Assembly (NCBI GenBank): GCA_963932465.1
Contig: OZ010788.1
Location: 666,894,484-666,958,483, forward strand
Length of the DNA: 64,000 nt
Direction of reading: 5' to 3'
From: Maratus speciosus
Taxonomy: Eukaryota; Arthropoda; Arachnida; Araneae; Salticidae
The translations under genes and the position numbers were made by a program. This document shows, piece by piece, positions 12,262 to 22,589 of the stretch (positions are counted from its first letter, which is position 1; each line of letters begins with the position of its first letter). The notes under the pieces are model-generated. The model was not told the origin of the DNA, searched no databases, and was given only the letters and a program-made list of their open reading frames with translations.

Positions 12262-12719
12262 TCTTTTATTCTTTAGAAAATAATGTCCTTATATACTCAG
12301 GCAGGCTTTTCAGAAACTTTAAAAAAGCTTAAGCAGCTTTATTTTCTAACTACAGAAGAAAACGAAGAACTATTAAAAGAAAACAACTACAAACACAAAG
12401 ACAGCTGTCAAAAAACAAAGAAATGAAAAAAGAAATTGCTGTTCAGCAGCCGTTTATATTTTCCTTTTATTCCATTATACAGCACAAAGCCCATTGTCCA
12501 AGGCTGAAGACTCTTTAAATTATAACTCCCTCCATCTGACCACCTGCTTTTTATCCCACATGAATTTCGGACGAAATGATGGAGATGGAAGATAAATAAA
12601 CGTTTATAAAAAAAGAAATAAATTCATACCGGCATTTTTAAAGAAAATTAATGAATAGAAAAAACGTAGTACACTTTAATTTATCTTCAATAAGATTTTA
12701 TACACGTTAAATAAATATA
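12262..12719 (+). repeat. Dispersed repeat D, copy 2
   Basis: Second copy of the 10150-10650 repeat, same orientation, without the long poly-A. It ends where the Tigger relic begins. Confidence 0.75.
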
Positions 12720-13495
12720 TATAATGAAATACATTTAACACGAAACTTTCGTGTTAAAAGAATTTCGCGTTAAAAAATTCGTAACAAAACTTACGAATAT
12801 TTTCGACGTCGTTAAATATTATTTCGATTTTCTGTTAAACTACTGGTAGGTTGCATCCATTACGATAAAAGCAAGTAAAACAATGTTGTTTTTTGGCGGA
12901 AAAAATCAGATATCTTTTTTTGAAATGTCTCTTTCAGTATTCTGAGATCTAGCTTATTTGAATCAAATAAGCAAAGCTGTCTCTAAATCTTAGTGCTTAA
13001 TGGTCCTAATACATTTTCTCTCTGGCTTAAACATACTGTGCTCAAACCAAAAAACATGAACATAATGGGACCATGTTTTTTATTATCGTTGATAAAGTAG
13101 AATTGGCAATGCCAAATTCTTTGCAGATTTCTGTTTTCGTCCTTCTTTATCATCAGCTGCATTAAGCAGCATCATCTTCATTTGAAGCGAAATAACAGTT
13201 TGTTTTCGGACCGATTTCTCAGCCATTGTGCACATAAAACAAACTAATTTACAAAGAAAAATACGAAATTCAATGATTTTCACCCAAAATTCAGTGGTTT
13301 TAACACAAAATTCATCAATTTCAACTCAAACTAACTCGATAGAAAGCGAATTTTTTCGTGTTAAACGATTTTTGTTTCATGTTAAAAGAAAAAAAAAATG
13401 CATTAAATTGCATAGTATACTGTCCGGACCGTTATATCATTTCGTGTTAACCGATTTTTCATGTTAAGCATTTTCGTGTTAAACGTATTTCACTG
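12720..13495 (-). mobile_element. Tigger/pogo element relic, internally deleted
   Basis: The right end reverse-complemented is CAGTGAAATACGTTTAACAC with TA at 13496-13497; the left end reads TGAAATACATTTAACACG. TTTCGTGTTAAA-like motifs are repeated several times just inside both ends, as expected for transposase-binding sites. Only the N-terminal part of a transposase remains inside. Confidence 0.7.
12935..13232 (-). pseudogene. Tigger/CENP-B-type transposase N-terminus, broken
   Basis: The minus strand reads MAEKSVRKQT, then after a frameshift EICKEFGIANSTLSTIIKN, the first helix-turn-helix of CENP-B/Tigger proteins. After a further shift RTIKH-DLETALLI-FK-ARSQN follows, fitting the second CENP-B DNA-binding domain; the dashes are stops or frame changes. 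No DDE domain remains in this element. It cannot encode a working protein. Confidence 0.7.
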
Positions 13496-13794
13496 TATTT
13501 GTAAAGTTAGAAATCATATTTGGCATATACAAAACATAGTCATAAGCATTTTATTCCTTCCAAATATATATCACTTTTTCTGAATAACCTTAATCGTCTT
13601 ATTTAATGTCAGACATTCTGTGATTAAATAAAGCGAATATTTCTATTTGGAAATTGTGGTAGTTGGTTTGATTTAAACAAATTAGTTAAATTGGCAATAT
13701 TGGGTATTAACACTTACGCGATGAGCGGTTCTGTAATAAATTAATTTTTTAGCAACACTATTTCCGAATTGTAAAGTCTTTAAAATGCGATTTA

Positions 13795-13925
13795 TCCCGT
13801 TTTTTTTTTTTTAATTCCACATGAATTCGGACAAAATGATGCAGGTAGAAAATAAATAAACATTCTTAAAAATAAAACTCACACCGTAAATTTTAGAAAG
13901 AATTAATAATGAGAGTAAAACGCCT
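13795..13925 (+). repeat. Dispersed repeat D, 3' fragment
   Basis: Matches the CCACATGAATTCGGAC to TAATGAATAG part of repeat D at 12550-12660. Confidence 0.6.
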
Positions 13926-14335
13926 AGTCATTGCGGTGTGTTGAGAAATGCGCTATCGCCAACAGGTGGTGCTGCACTATTAAAAAAAAAGAAAAAACTG
14001 AAAACTTTTAAAAAGACGTTAAAATGTTTTAGATGTGCCAGAAAACTATAAAAATTATTAGAATTTAAGGTATCATAACTCGGTAAGTTTTGGTCGTAAA
14101 AAAAATATTTTTTTTTTATCGTTTGACATCGAAAACGTTACTAAATGCAACTTATCGGAAGGAAGGCCTTTGTAAAAAATTTTGATCTTTTATAAAAATA
14201 TGCATTTTGACGCACATGAATTTTGAAGAACACCATTTGAAATTTTATTTACAATGGAAACTATACACTTAAAGCTAAGGTTTGAGCAGTTAGCTGTTTT
14301 ACAACGATAAAATGGCACACCCACTATATTTCTTT
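13926..14335. other. Non-coding stretch with one CTCF-like motif
   Basis: No gene or repeat recognised. CCAACAGGTGGTGCT at 13959-13973 is close to the CTCF consensus. Confidence 0.4.
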
Positions 14336-14337
14336 TG

Positions 14338-14660
14338 ACTAGCTGCCCTTGGCGACCAATTTGGTCTCCCTTAAAATTTATGTTTCGGAAAGCATGCTAA
14401 GCATTGGATCATGTTACTTTTATTCATAATTTAATTTGCTTGGACTCCCTTAATATAATTAATATATTCCCTTAAGCTAATACTAGTTTTTGTTGCTTTA
14501 AAATATCTCAATTTGTTAATTTTCTGTAAGCAAGTAAACCCTATTGGTTTACAATGGAAGTCTATGGGAATTTGGAGAAATATTAGAGATATCTCCAAGT
14601 TGGCGTCCCTTTTGTCGATTCATTTTGGTCGCCAAATTTGGCGGCATTTGGCGACAGAAC
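14338..14660 (+). repeat. GGCGACCAA-type repeat, copy 1
   Basis: Begins CCCTTGGCGACCAATTTGG and ends with TTGGTCGCCAAATTTGGCGG and GGCGACAG, so its ends are loosely inverted. The first ~215 bp recur at 15548-15750. Likely a MITE. Confidence 0.55.
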
Positions 14661-15547
14661 AGGGTCCCCCCCTATGGTAACCCCTATTATAGGTATGGAT
14701 ATGCATCAAATGCTGTTCAATAAACAATGAGATGCGTTTCATTAGGGCGTTGCCATTAAACAATTAACAAATGATCGCGATTTCTGTGACAAGTAGGATA
14801 GCATAATATATATATAGATTCTCCAATTTATTTCAAAAGAAGCATTTAATTTCGAAGTTTAATGTTTCTTTAAACTTTGCACGAGTATTAAACTTTTAAA
14901 TAAAAGAACCACTATACTGAGTAAATAACTCGTAAAGAAAAAAAAAAAAAAAACGAGTTCGAAAATTTATTTCGAAAAGACGTTAAAATCTTCAAGAATC
15001 CTCCTTTAAAGTCTGAAATTAACCGTGTGAATACGTCTGACTCAGCTTTCTGCAACTTTTAAAACTAGGTGAGAAATTGAGTTCCATTTATTGCTTTAGA
15101 ACCAATTCAATGAATTCAGTTTAATGTTACCCCCATTAAGTTCTTTTTTTTCTGTTTTTCTGAGTTGGCGATTTTTCGTTCGATCTGGCGATTTTAAGTG
15201 CAAAATCCTTTCTTTTTTCACTTCATTTATTTTGGGTACTTCAACACTTTTTTATTCTTTTTTTTTTTCATGTCCATTAGGTTTTTTTACGTACTTTTCA
15301 CGTAATTTTCTCCCAAAATGAAAGGATTAAGATAGTAAAGTATTTAATTGCAATCATCAGCGAATTTTTTTTAACAGGATTTCATTCTGTTTTCTTCTAT
15401 TTGGTACCTAAGTTTTTTAAGTAAATACGTAATAAATGCATTTAAAAGTTTTACCTTCAAATTTATAATGCGCTATCAAGTTATTTCGTTGTTTTTAAAT
15501 TAACACTTACATTTTCACCAATCGCAATAAAATTGTGTATAACATGT

Positions 15548-15750
15548 AACAACTAGTCACCCTTGGCGACCAGTTTGGTCTCCCTTAAAATTTATGTTTG
15601 GGAAAGCATGCTAATTATTGTATCATGTTACTTTTATTCATAATTTAATTTACTTGGACTCCCTTAAATATAATTAATATAATCCTTTAAGCTAATATTA
15701 GTTTTTGTTGCATTGAAATATCTCAATTTGTTGATTTTCTGAAGCAAGTT
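15548..15750 (+). repeat. GGCGACCAA-type repeat, copy 2 (left part)
   Basis: Direct copy of the left part of 14338-14660 (GGTCTCCCTTAAAATTTATG, GGAAAGCATGCTAA). It is cut off where the GGCGCC MITE begins. Confidence 0.65.
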
Positions 15751-15751
15751 A

Positions 15752-15948
15752 TATATGCCTCATATTGGCGCTTTTTTTTTCTGACGCCAATGTCATATAC
15801 GCACCGGGTACTTAACTGGCGCCAAAGGGCCGTTATTTTGCTTGATATGGTAACCCGGATGTTGTTGTTTATTTATTAATAGTTATTAAGTTTTCACCGA
15901 ATTGACGTCGGAAAAAAATCGCGCCAATATGGGGCGGGGCGTTATGCC
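15752..15948. mobile_element. GGCGCC-type MITE, copy A
   Basis: Ends are inverted: CATATTGGCGC then TTCTGACGCCAAT at left, and the complement ATTGACGTCGG to GCGCCAATATGG at right. The core has CACCGGGTACTTAACTGG and TGGCGCCA. Much more GC-rich than its surroundings. Confidence 0.65.
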
Positions 15949-15960
15949 ATCTGGGCACAG

Positions 15961-16140
15961 ATGTCATTTACGCCCCATATTGGCGCGATTTTTCTCTGGC
16001 GCCAATGTCATATACGCACCGGGTACTTAACTGGCGCCAAAGTGTCCTTATTTTGCTTGATATGGTTACTCGGATATAGATGATAGGGGAACGAGGTTTT
16101 CGCCAAATTGGCGTCAGAAAAAATGGCGCCAATATATGAC
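15961..16140. mobile_element. GGCGCC-type MITE, copy B
   Basis: Same family and orientation as copy A, about 12 bases away. It shares GTCATATACGCACCGGGTAC and TTATTTTGCTTGATATGGT. Confidence 0.65.
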
Positions 16141-16183
16141 AACTGTGCCAAAATAGATAAATGCCTTCTTTATATTTAATAAA

Positions 16184-16467
16184 GGTACTTGTTAGTTCTC
16201 CCGTCGACCAACTTCACCAAATTATATAAATTGCCAAACCACTCGCCAAATTATACAAATTGACATAATTTTTATTTTAAATAACGAAAGAACAAATAAA
16301 TTAGTATAACATTAATAAAAATACAAATAAAACGTCGAAATAAAAATCACTTGATGATGTAAACATGTGTTGTCAAGTGAATGTGACATTTACGACCAAC
16401 CATTATTGGCATTTAATCTTACAATTTGGCGACAGTAATTTGGTCGACGGGATAACTAACAAGTACC
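16184..16467. mobile_element. 8-bp-target MITE with GGTAC ends, copy 1
   Basis: Terminal inverted repeats are GGTACTTGTTAGTT(C/A)TCCC and then GTCGACCAA. A perfect 8-bp duplication TTAATAAA flanks it (16176-16183, 16468-16475). An 8-bp duplication fits hAT-like elements, although these termini are not classical hAT. It lies just downstream of the Sec1/Munc18 gene. Confidence 0.8.
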
Positions 16468-16524
16468 TTAATAAATTGTATAAATATTGAAAAAATTGCT
16501 TGTGTATGTGAAACAATGAATAGG

Positions 16525-16530
16525 TTTATT
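16525..16530 (-). promoter_or_regulatory. Polyadenylation signal AATAAA for the Sec1/Munc18 gene
   Basis: The minus strand reads AATAAA about 113 bases past the TGA stop, in a normal position for 3' end formation. Position is the only support; such hexamers are frequent in AT-rich DNA. Confidence 0.5.
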
Positions 16531-16642
16531 ACAATCACTAATTACCAGATTTTATCACAAATTATAAATCAAAAAAGCATATCAAAATAAATTTAGTACC
16601 AAGGTCAGCTGCGTATAAAAATAATATACAATCCGCTTCATA

Positions 16643-18424
16643 TCACATATATTTTGTTATGAGACAACGCAATTCTCCCAACTTATCTAAGAACTTTTTG
16701 GGCGTTAAAATTGAATCTCCGCCGATGTAAACTTCCAGACCTCTATGCAATGACATTACTTCGTATGCACATCGCATTTCAGAGTACGTCACTCCGCCGG
16801 CAATGAATACAATTAAACTGGTCACTTGGTCAGCAGCACTTCTGTCCGTCTTCTGATATCCAGTTTTCTCCCTTCGCGTTACGGAATCATCCGTTTGTAA
16901 ATATGGATATTTATCTTCACTCAATGTCCCGTCTATACAACTCAGCATAACATTCTTAATAGCAGGTATCCAGTTGGATCTCTGAGGAAGCGATGTGCTA
17001 GCAGCAGCGTCATCTCTCGGAATATAATCGACAGCTTGACATGAACCGGGTCTGAAAATGTCGACATCTAAATGAAGAATATTGGTTACTATGCTAGCTT
17101 CAAACGGCAATTCACTGCTGATTATCATATCATCGAATTCGCTTTTAGTAATACCCTTCGCATAAAATATATAAAGGAGGACCAATCTCAACTTTTCAGA
17201 TAGATCATAATTGCTATTTTTTAAGATATTCAACACTGCAGACCGTATATCCAGAGAAAATGAGTTTTCGGTTATGGTACCAAGTGCTAACTCTTGCATT
17301 AAATTAGCTACCTCATTTATGCCATTGCAGTACAATCTCATACATTCATTTGCCATCCGTTTGTACCTACCATGCGGTTGATTTTTTCTGTACGCTAATT
17401 TTTTTCTGACAGCGTCTCCTAACTGGGGAAGAGTTTTATAGGGGGCGAGAGTTAGATACTTCCGGAGAAGACCGTGTGTTTCAACTGTTTCATCGACGAG
17501 TCTGGGAACGTCGGTGACATACTTATGCCTTAATTTGCACCAAAGAAGATCTGGTTCAGTCAGCGAAACTCTGCTGCGGTTTACTACAGTGAATGACTGA
17601 TCTTCCAGATACTCGTAAACATCGTCTTCGATGTCCAGAAGATCCTGAGCCATGGCTTGAAAGGTGTAATCATGAACCAAAGGCGTAACACAATCAAATC
17701 CCCTGTCAATAATAAGCAATTCCACTCTACGCTTAGTATCGGATTGAAATGGAGAAGGAGTGATACTTTCTAGATAGAAATGGAGTTCTCTTTCCAAAGC
17801 AACGGCCAAAAGCATGTTATTAATATGTTCCCTCCGGTATCTGATTCTAGGAAAAACCTTCAAAGCAGCACATAGCGTTGCGAGTTTTTTCGCAAAACAC
17901 GCGCACTTCTCTAAATCCATTTCCTTGTATGCATCCAGAAATACAGGAAGAAATTTTTCATCGTTGAGCGAAAAAACTTGAGATTCATAAGGTACAAAAA
18001 GGATGTCGATTTCTTTGAAATTCCGGACATAACCGACACTTGACGACTTGACAATTTCGTCAAATGACTCTTGTTTGACATCTGATAAAAAGAAAAGGTG
18101 CACATTTAGATATTTGGGCGGGCTTGTTACGAGATCATTTACAAGCAATGTGATATTTTCAGATGACGGAAAGAATAAATAAACAGCAGATAGATACGAC
18201 ACAGGGTCACGAATTTCATCCAAGTACTCGAACAATGCAATGTTGAAGGATAATACTTCTTCTGTTGTGAAGCAATACGAAAGTATTTTCAACGCAAAAT
18301 CATCAACGACGATGAGTTTAAATTCGTTTTCAGTTTTTAAAGGAGTGAAAAATTCTTCGGATATTTTCTTACGACAGATCTCTCTCAATCCTCTAGAGCA
18401 CATAAATTGGCCAGAACAAGCCAT
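16643..18424 (-). CDS. STXBP1-like: Sec1/Munc18 family protein, syntaxin-binding, single exon
   Basis: A 593-residue SM protein, the usual length of Munc18/Rop/UNC-18. SM proteins clasp syntaxin and guide SNARE assembly for vesicle fusion at the plasma membrane. Visible marks are GLREICRKKI (12-21) of domain 1, PYESQVFSL (145-153), LLIIDRGFD (236-244) with FQAMAQDLL (255-263) opening domain 3, LLYIFYAKGI (416-425), FIAGGVTYSEMRCAYEV (540-556) and ILTPKKFLD (572-580). It fits the exocytic Munc18 branch better than Sly1, Vps45 or Vps33. The frame is open throughout with no intron, whereas animal Munc18 genes usually have many, so a retrocopy or old intronless paralogue is likely. No poly-A tail or target duplication remains. 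Met1 has the better Kozak context, but Met8 gives exactly the N-terminal spacing of Munc18. Sequence is quite diverged, so a special role (for example in testis) is possible but unproven. Confidence 0.9.
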   Translation of the reverse strand: MACSGQFMCSRGLREICRKKISEEFFTPLKTENEFKLIVVDDFALKILSYCFTTEEVLSFNIALFEYLDEIRDPVSYLSAVYLFFPSSENITLLVNDLVTSPPKYLNVHLFFLSDVKQESFDEIVKSSSVGYVRNFKEIDILFVPYESQVFSLNDEKFLPVFLDAYKEMDLEKCACFAKKLATLCAALKVFPRIRYRREHINNMLLAVALERELHFYLESITPSPFQSDTKRRVELLIIDRGFDCVTPLVHDYTFQAMAQDLLDIEDDVYEYLEDQSFTVVNRSRVSLTEPDLLWCKLRHKYVTDVPRLVDETVETHGLLRKYLTLAPYKTLPQLGDAVRKKLAYRKNQPHGRYKRMANECMRLYCNGINEVANLMQELALGTITENSFSLDIRSAVLNILKNSNYDLSEKLRLVLLYIFYAKGITKSEFDDMIISSELPFEASIVTNILHLDVDIFRPGSCQAVDYIPRDDAAASTSLPQRSNWIPAIKNVMLSCIDGTLSEDKYPYLQTDDSVTRREKTGYQKTDRSAADQVTSLIVFIAGGVTYSEMRCAYEVMSLHRGLEVYIGGDSILTPKKFLDKLGELRCLITKYM

Positions 18425-18750
18425 GTCGAAAAATTAATATGTAAATACAAATAAATTCTCTCCGGTAAATCATAAAAAAAAAAAAAAAAAATAGTAATAC
18501 AGTCAAAACTTAAAGCTAAAAGCTAGATAAAAGTCAAGTTTCTGTTTCAATCATCACAACATCAGTAAACAGTAGTACATAAATGCTACTTTTCTAAATC
18601 TATAAAAAATAAATAATAAAACAATTATGATTAAAGTTAAAGTTTCATTTCTACTATCAACATATGAAAAATCAAATTAAAAATCGCGAGCAAATAACAT
18701 AAAGGGATTTGATAACACAAATTATTACGGTGTCACGTGCAAGAAAAATA
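18425..18750. other. Upstream region of the Sec1/Munc18 gene
   Basis: AT-rich, with an A-run at about 18473-18491 that reads as poly-T just before the gene. I see no TATA box or initiator I would trust. Confidence 0.4.
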
Positions 18751-19030
18751 GGTACTACTTAGTTATCCCGTTGACCAATTTCGCCAGATTATATAAATCG
18801 CCAAATTATACAAATTGACATAATTTTTATTTTAAATAAATAAAGAACAAATAAATTAATATAACATTAATGAAAATACAAATAAAACCTCGAAATAAAA
18901 ATCACTTGATGGCGTAAACATGTGTAACTTACTTGTCAAGTGAATGTGACATTTACGATCAACCATTATTGGCATTTAATCTTATAGTTTGGCGATAGAT
19001 ATTTGGTCGACGGGATAACTAAGTAGTACC
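18751..19030. mobile_element. 8-bp-target MITE with GGTAC ends, copy 2
   Basis: Same family and orientation as 16184-16467. Ends GGTACTACTTAGTTATCCCG and complement. Flanks GAAAAATA (18743-18750) and GAAAAATC (19031-19038) match at seven of eight bases. It lies upstream of the Sec1/Munc18 gene. Confidence 0.8.
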
Positions 19031-19290
19031 GAAAAATCATCGTTGAATCATTTTTTAAATTTAAATCTTTCAACTACTTTCGGAATAAATATCACTAAGG
19101 AAAGAATAATTATTTAAAGCCTGAGTTTGATCAGATAAATTGGAAGTAAAAGGCGGTGTTGAAAATGACACTATCCATAAAACATGTCATTTTTTAACAG
19201 AACACGCGCATTTTTTAAACATTAAACTGATTTTTCCTTGAAAAACGCAATTGAAAATTACTGAACATTATGTCATTTTGCTACATTTCA

Positions 19291-19556
19291 CCACCCCTGA
19301 ATGCCTAGGCGCTGACACAAAAACGGCGACTGCCGAAGACGGATTTTTTTCAGCATGTGCAAGGTCCCTTGAATTTTGATACCAATAATTTTTAATAGTT
19401 TTTCCGCTTGATCGTTCTAAATTTAAACAAATGAAAGAAATCTTTTATAAAATACGGGTGTCTAAATTTAGGGGGGCCGTATATACGTTTAAAAAAATCC
19501 GTCTCCGGCATCTGCCATTTTTGTTTCAGCGCTAAGGCCTAGTCTTCAGGGGGTGG
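19291..19556. mobile_element. Long-hairpin MITE, 266 bp
   Basis: The two arms are long inverted repeats: CCACCCCTGAATGCCTAGGC and AAGACGGATTTTTTTCAG on the left, and complements of CCACCCCCTGAAGACTAGGC and GAGACGGATTTTTTT on the right. Target duplication not resolved. Confidence 0.75.
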
Positions 19557-19841
19557 TATACAATTGTAAATTAATGTTTCCAATTAAAAATGACATTACA
19601 ATAGAATATGAAAAGTTTTGTACCGATTCCAAGATCTATAAAAATACAAGTAAAACGAAGATTGTTATTCAAAATTAGCGTTACCCAAAACAAAAAGTCG
19701 TATACACTCTTCGATGAGTAGATTAGTAGCTATCTACTACTAAGGTTATTGTTTTGAAACAGTGGTAGATAAGTACGGAAATGCTAGTGGCAGCCATAAA
19801 TAGATATAACCATTATAGATATAACCATAAATAGACATAAT

Positions 19842-19865
19842 GAACTGCAGCGCTAGCTGCAGTTC
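19842..19865. repeat. Short palindrome just before a SINE
   Basis: GAACTGCAGC and GCTGCAGTTC arms with a 4-base GCTA centre. Confidence 0.7.
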
Positions 19866-19917
19866 GTTATATCGGCCATGTCCAACAAATAAGAGTGAAT
19901 CATGTCAGCCAGGTATC

Positions 19918-19989
19918 GTCCGGATAGCTTAACAGGTAAAGCATTGGCACGGCAAGCCAAGTATCCAGGTTCGATTCCTGGTCTGGACA
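19918..19989 (+). mobile_element. tRNA-like head of a SINE, well-folded
   Basis: The 72 bases fold as a full cloverleaf: a 7-bp acceptor (GTCCGGA with TCTGGAC, one G-T pair), D stem GCTT/AAGC, a perfect 5-bp anticodon stem TTGGC/GCCAA and a perfect T stem CCAGG/CCTGG around TTCGATT. Loop ACGGCAA would give anticodon GGC (Ala). B box GGTTCGATTCC is a perfect match. Position 33 is C, not the near-universal U, and the next bases TTTTTCGCTCTGTTGG are the SINE body found at 2.6 and 2.8 kb. I therefore call it a SINE head rather than a tRNA gene. Confidence 0.7.
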
Positions 19990-20044
19990 TTTTTCGCTCT
20001 GTTGGAAAAATATCCACTATGCTACTCCAACCACTGAATATGAA

Positions 20045-21860
20045 TATATATAACCATTTTACAGCAAATGAAAGTAATAGTGACTAATGAGGTAATGAGT
20101 GACTAATTTTCCGTAATTCTATTCCACAACGTAACAATCTTTTTTTCCATGCTCGGAGTGCGTTGATCACCAATAACAATTTTTTTTTCAGTGATTAAAA
20201 GCAATAATAGACAACTTGGTCAATAGAAAAAACAAGGCATACATACCTTCACAGAACAATTCATATACAATAGATATAACATTTCATTTTTCAAAAATGA
20301 ATGTAATTGTCACTAATGAGGGATCTTCAGCAGTTCTATTCTGCAACATACCAATCACTACAACAATGATTTTTCCATGATCGTAATATGTTTATCATTT
20401 TGACAATTTCTGTAAATAAAAGCAATAACACACTACAAGGTCAATACATAAAACAATACATACATATTTCCATACAACAATTTCCCTATATACAATGGTT
20501 AAACAATCCATGTTAAAAGAATTAATGTAATAATGGCTAATGAGAAATCTTCCGTAATCGTATTCCGAAACGTACCAATCGCTACAGCAATCATTTTTAC
20601 ATGATCGGAATAAGTTTATCATTAAAGGCAAATATTCTTTCCGTAATTAAACATGATAACAAACAACTTTTTCAATTTATAAAACAAGACATGTATACTT
20701 TCATACAAAACGTTTTTCCGCATACAATAAATATAACAATCCATTTTATAAAAATGTAATAATGATTGATTAGGGATCTTCTGTAATCCTATTCGCAATA
20801 TACCAATTACTACACCAATAAATATTTTCCATGATCGGAGTATATTTATAGTTAATATGACAAACGATGTTTTCAGTAATTAAATGCCATAATAAACAGC
20901 TTGGTCAATATAAAAAACAAGACATATATACTTCCATACAACAATCTTTTCTACAGACGATAGCTATATCAATCCCTTTTTCAAAAAATGAATGTAATAA
21001 TGACTAATGAAAGGCGGAATCTTCAGTAATCCTATTCGGCAACATACTAGTCGCTACAACAATAAATATTTTCCACGATCGGAGAATTTTTATCGTTAAT
21101 GACAAACATGTTTTCAGTAATTAAAAACAATAACAAAAAAGCTCAATATTATAATACAAGACATATAACATACAGCAATTTGACAAAATCCATACACAAT
21201 TTCTCCTGCATACAACAGATATAGTAATCTATTTTTCAAAAAATGAATGTAATAAATAATGACTAACGAGGAATCTTCCGTAATCCTATTCCGCAACATA
21301 CCAATCGCTACAACAATGGTCGCTCCATGAACGGAGTATATTTATCATTGCGATCAAACAGTTTTCAGTAATTAAATCAATAACAAACAACTTGGTCAAT
21401 ATATTAAACAAGACATATAGAACGTAATAATGATTAATGAGAGATCTTGCGTTTCCGTAACATACCAATCACTACAACAATAAATTCTCCATGATCGGAG
21501 TATATTTATCGTTAATGACAAGCATGTTTTCAGTGATTGAAAACAATAACAAGAAGCTCAATATATAAATCAAGACACATAATATAATAATCATACCAAT
21601 AATACAACCATATATAATACAATACATATAGCATAATACAAGTTGACCTAATCCATACAAAAATTTCTCTTGCATAAAATAGATCTATTTTTCAAAAAAT
21701 GAATGTAATGAATAATGACAAACGAGGAATCTTCCGTAATCCTATTCCGCGAACACACAATAATGATATTTCTACACAACAATGATATTTCTACGATCGG
21801 AGTATGTCCGTCCATCATATATGACAAACATGTTTAACTAATCAAAAGCAACAATAAGCA
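20045..21860 (+). repeat. Satellite array, ~230-bp unit, 8 copies
   Basis: The marker phrase GTAATAATGACTAATGA recurs near 20074, 20303, 20526, 20756, 20994, 21249, 21424 and 21705, giving spacings of 223-255 with one short (175) and one long (281) unit. Each unit carries ATCTTCCGTAATCCTATTCC, CATGATCGGAGTATATTTAT and GTTTTCAGTAATTAAA. Minus-strand reading frames here simply follow the repeat and are not genes. Confidence 0.9.
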
Positions 21861-21869
21861 ACTCTGTGA

Positions 21870-22589
21870 CTTTAAAAATCAAGAAAAAAAATTGACATAT
21901 TGAGATTCACGCTTTAGATAAATTCGAAACAGATTTTTAAAAGAAAAATCGAAAGTTACGTGATTATTTCTCTATCTTACAACTCAATTTCCATCAGGAG
22001 TTAAAAATTATACTGATGCTCTCAAAAGCAAATCATGCGCAAACGAACGGAGAAGAAGAAAAAAAAAGCTACTAAACTGTAAAAATACTGCGTTTATTTC
22101 TTCTAATATTTTTTTTCCTACACCTGCTCACCGTTGAAAAAACATGATTGACGGTTTATCCTCCTTAATGGTTCTCGTACGAGTAAAGGTCTAACTGCAA
22201 CCGTCCCTCCTACAGAACCATCGAAAAAAGATTTTTCTCTTTTCTCTTTAAGAGAAAAGAATCATTATCCCAGAACTCCAGATAGCAGTGTTACACATTT
22301 TAATGATCACGGAATCTGGGATGAGGGGAAAAAAAAGAGGCCTTCCATAAAAAGTCTTCGATTACGAATAAAAAAAATAATAAAAAAAAAAATGGCAGAA
22401 GCTTATTTTAGAGATGATTCATTGAAGACAGCTTGAGGGAAGTGAAATGAAGAAATCATAATTTTAGAATAAGGAGAGGAAAAAGAAAAGTCGATTTTAT
22501 GAATATTAATATATGGCGTCATGCTATTTCGGCCGGAACCTTAAATAATTCAGAGTGGACTTATTTGAAAATGGCACTAAATGACAACA
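21870..22589. other. AT-rich non-coding stretch
   Basis: Purine-rich tracts of AAAAAAG type and a TTCTCTTTAAGAGAAAAGAA palindrome near 22236-22262; no gene recognised. Confidence 0.45.

Noticed and set aside
16184..19030. Composite transposon moving the Munc18-like gene
   Set aside because: Each flanking MITE has its own target duplication, so they inserted separately.
19918..19989. Functional tRNA-Ala (GGC) gene
   Set aside because: C at position 33 and a SINE body directly after the head make a SINE more likely.
20395..21675. Four minus-strand frames of 60-80 codons
   Set aside because: They occur at matching places in successive satellite units and encode low-complexity hydrophobic sequence.
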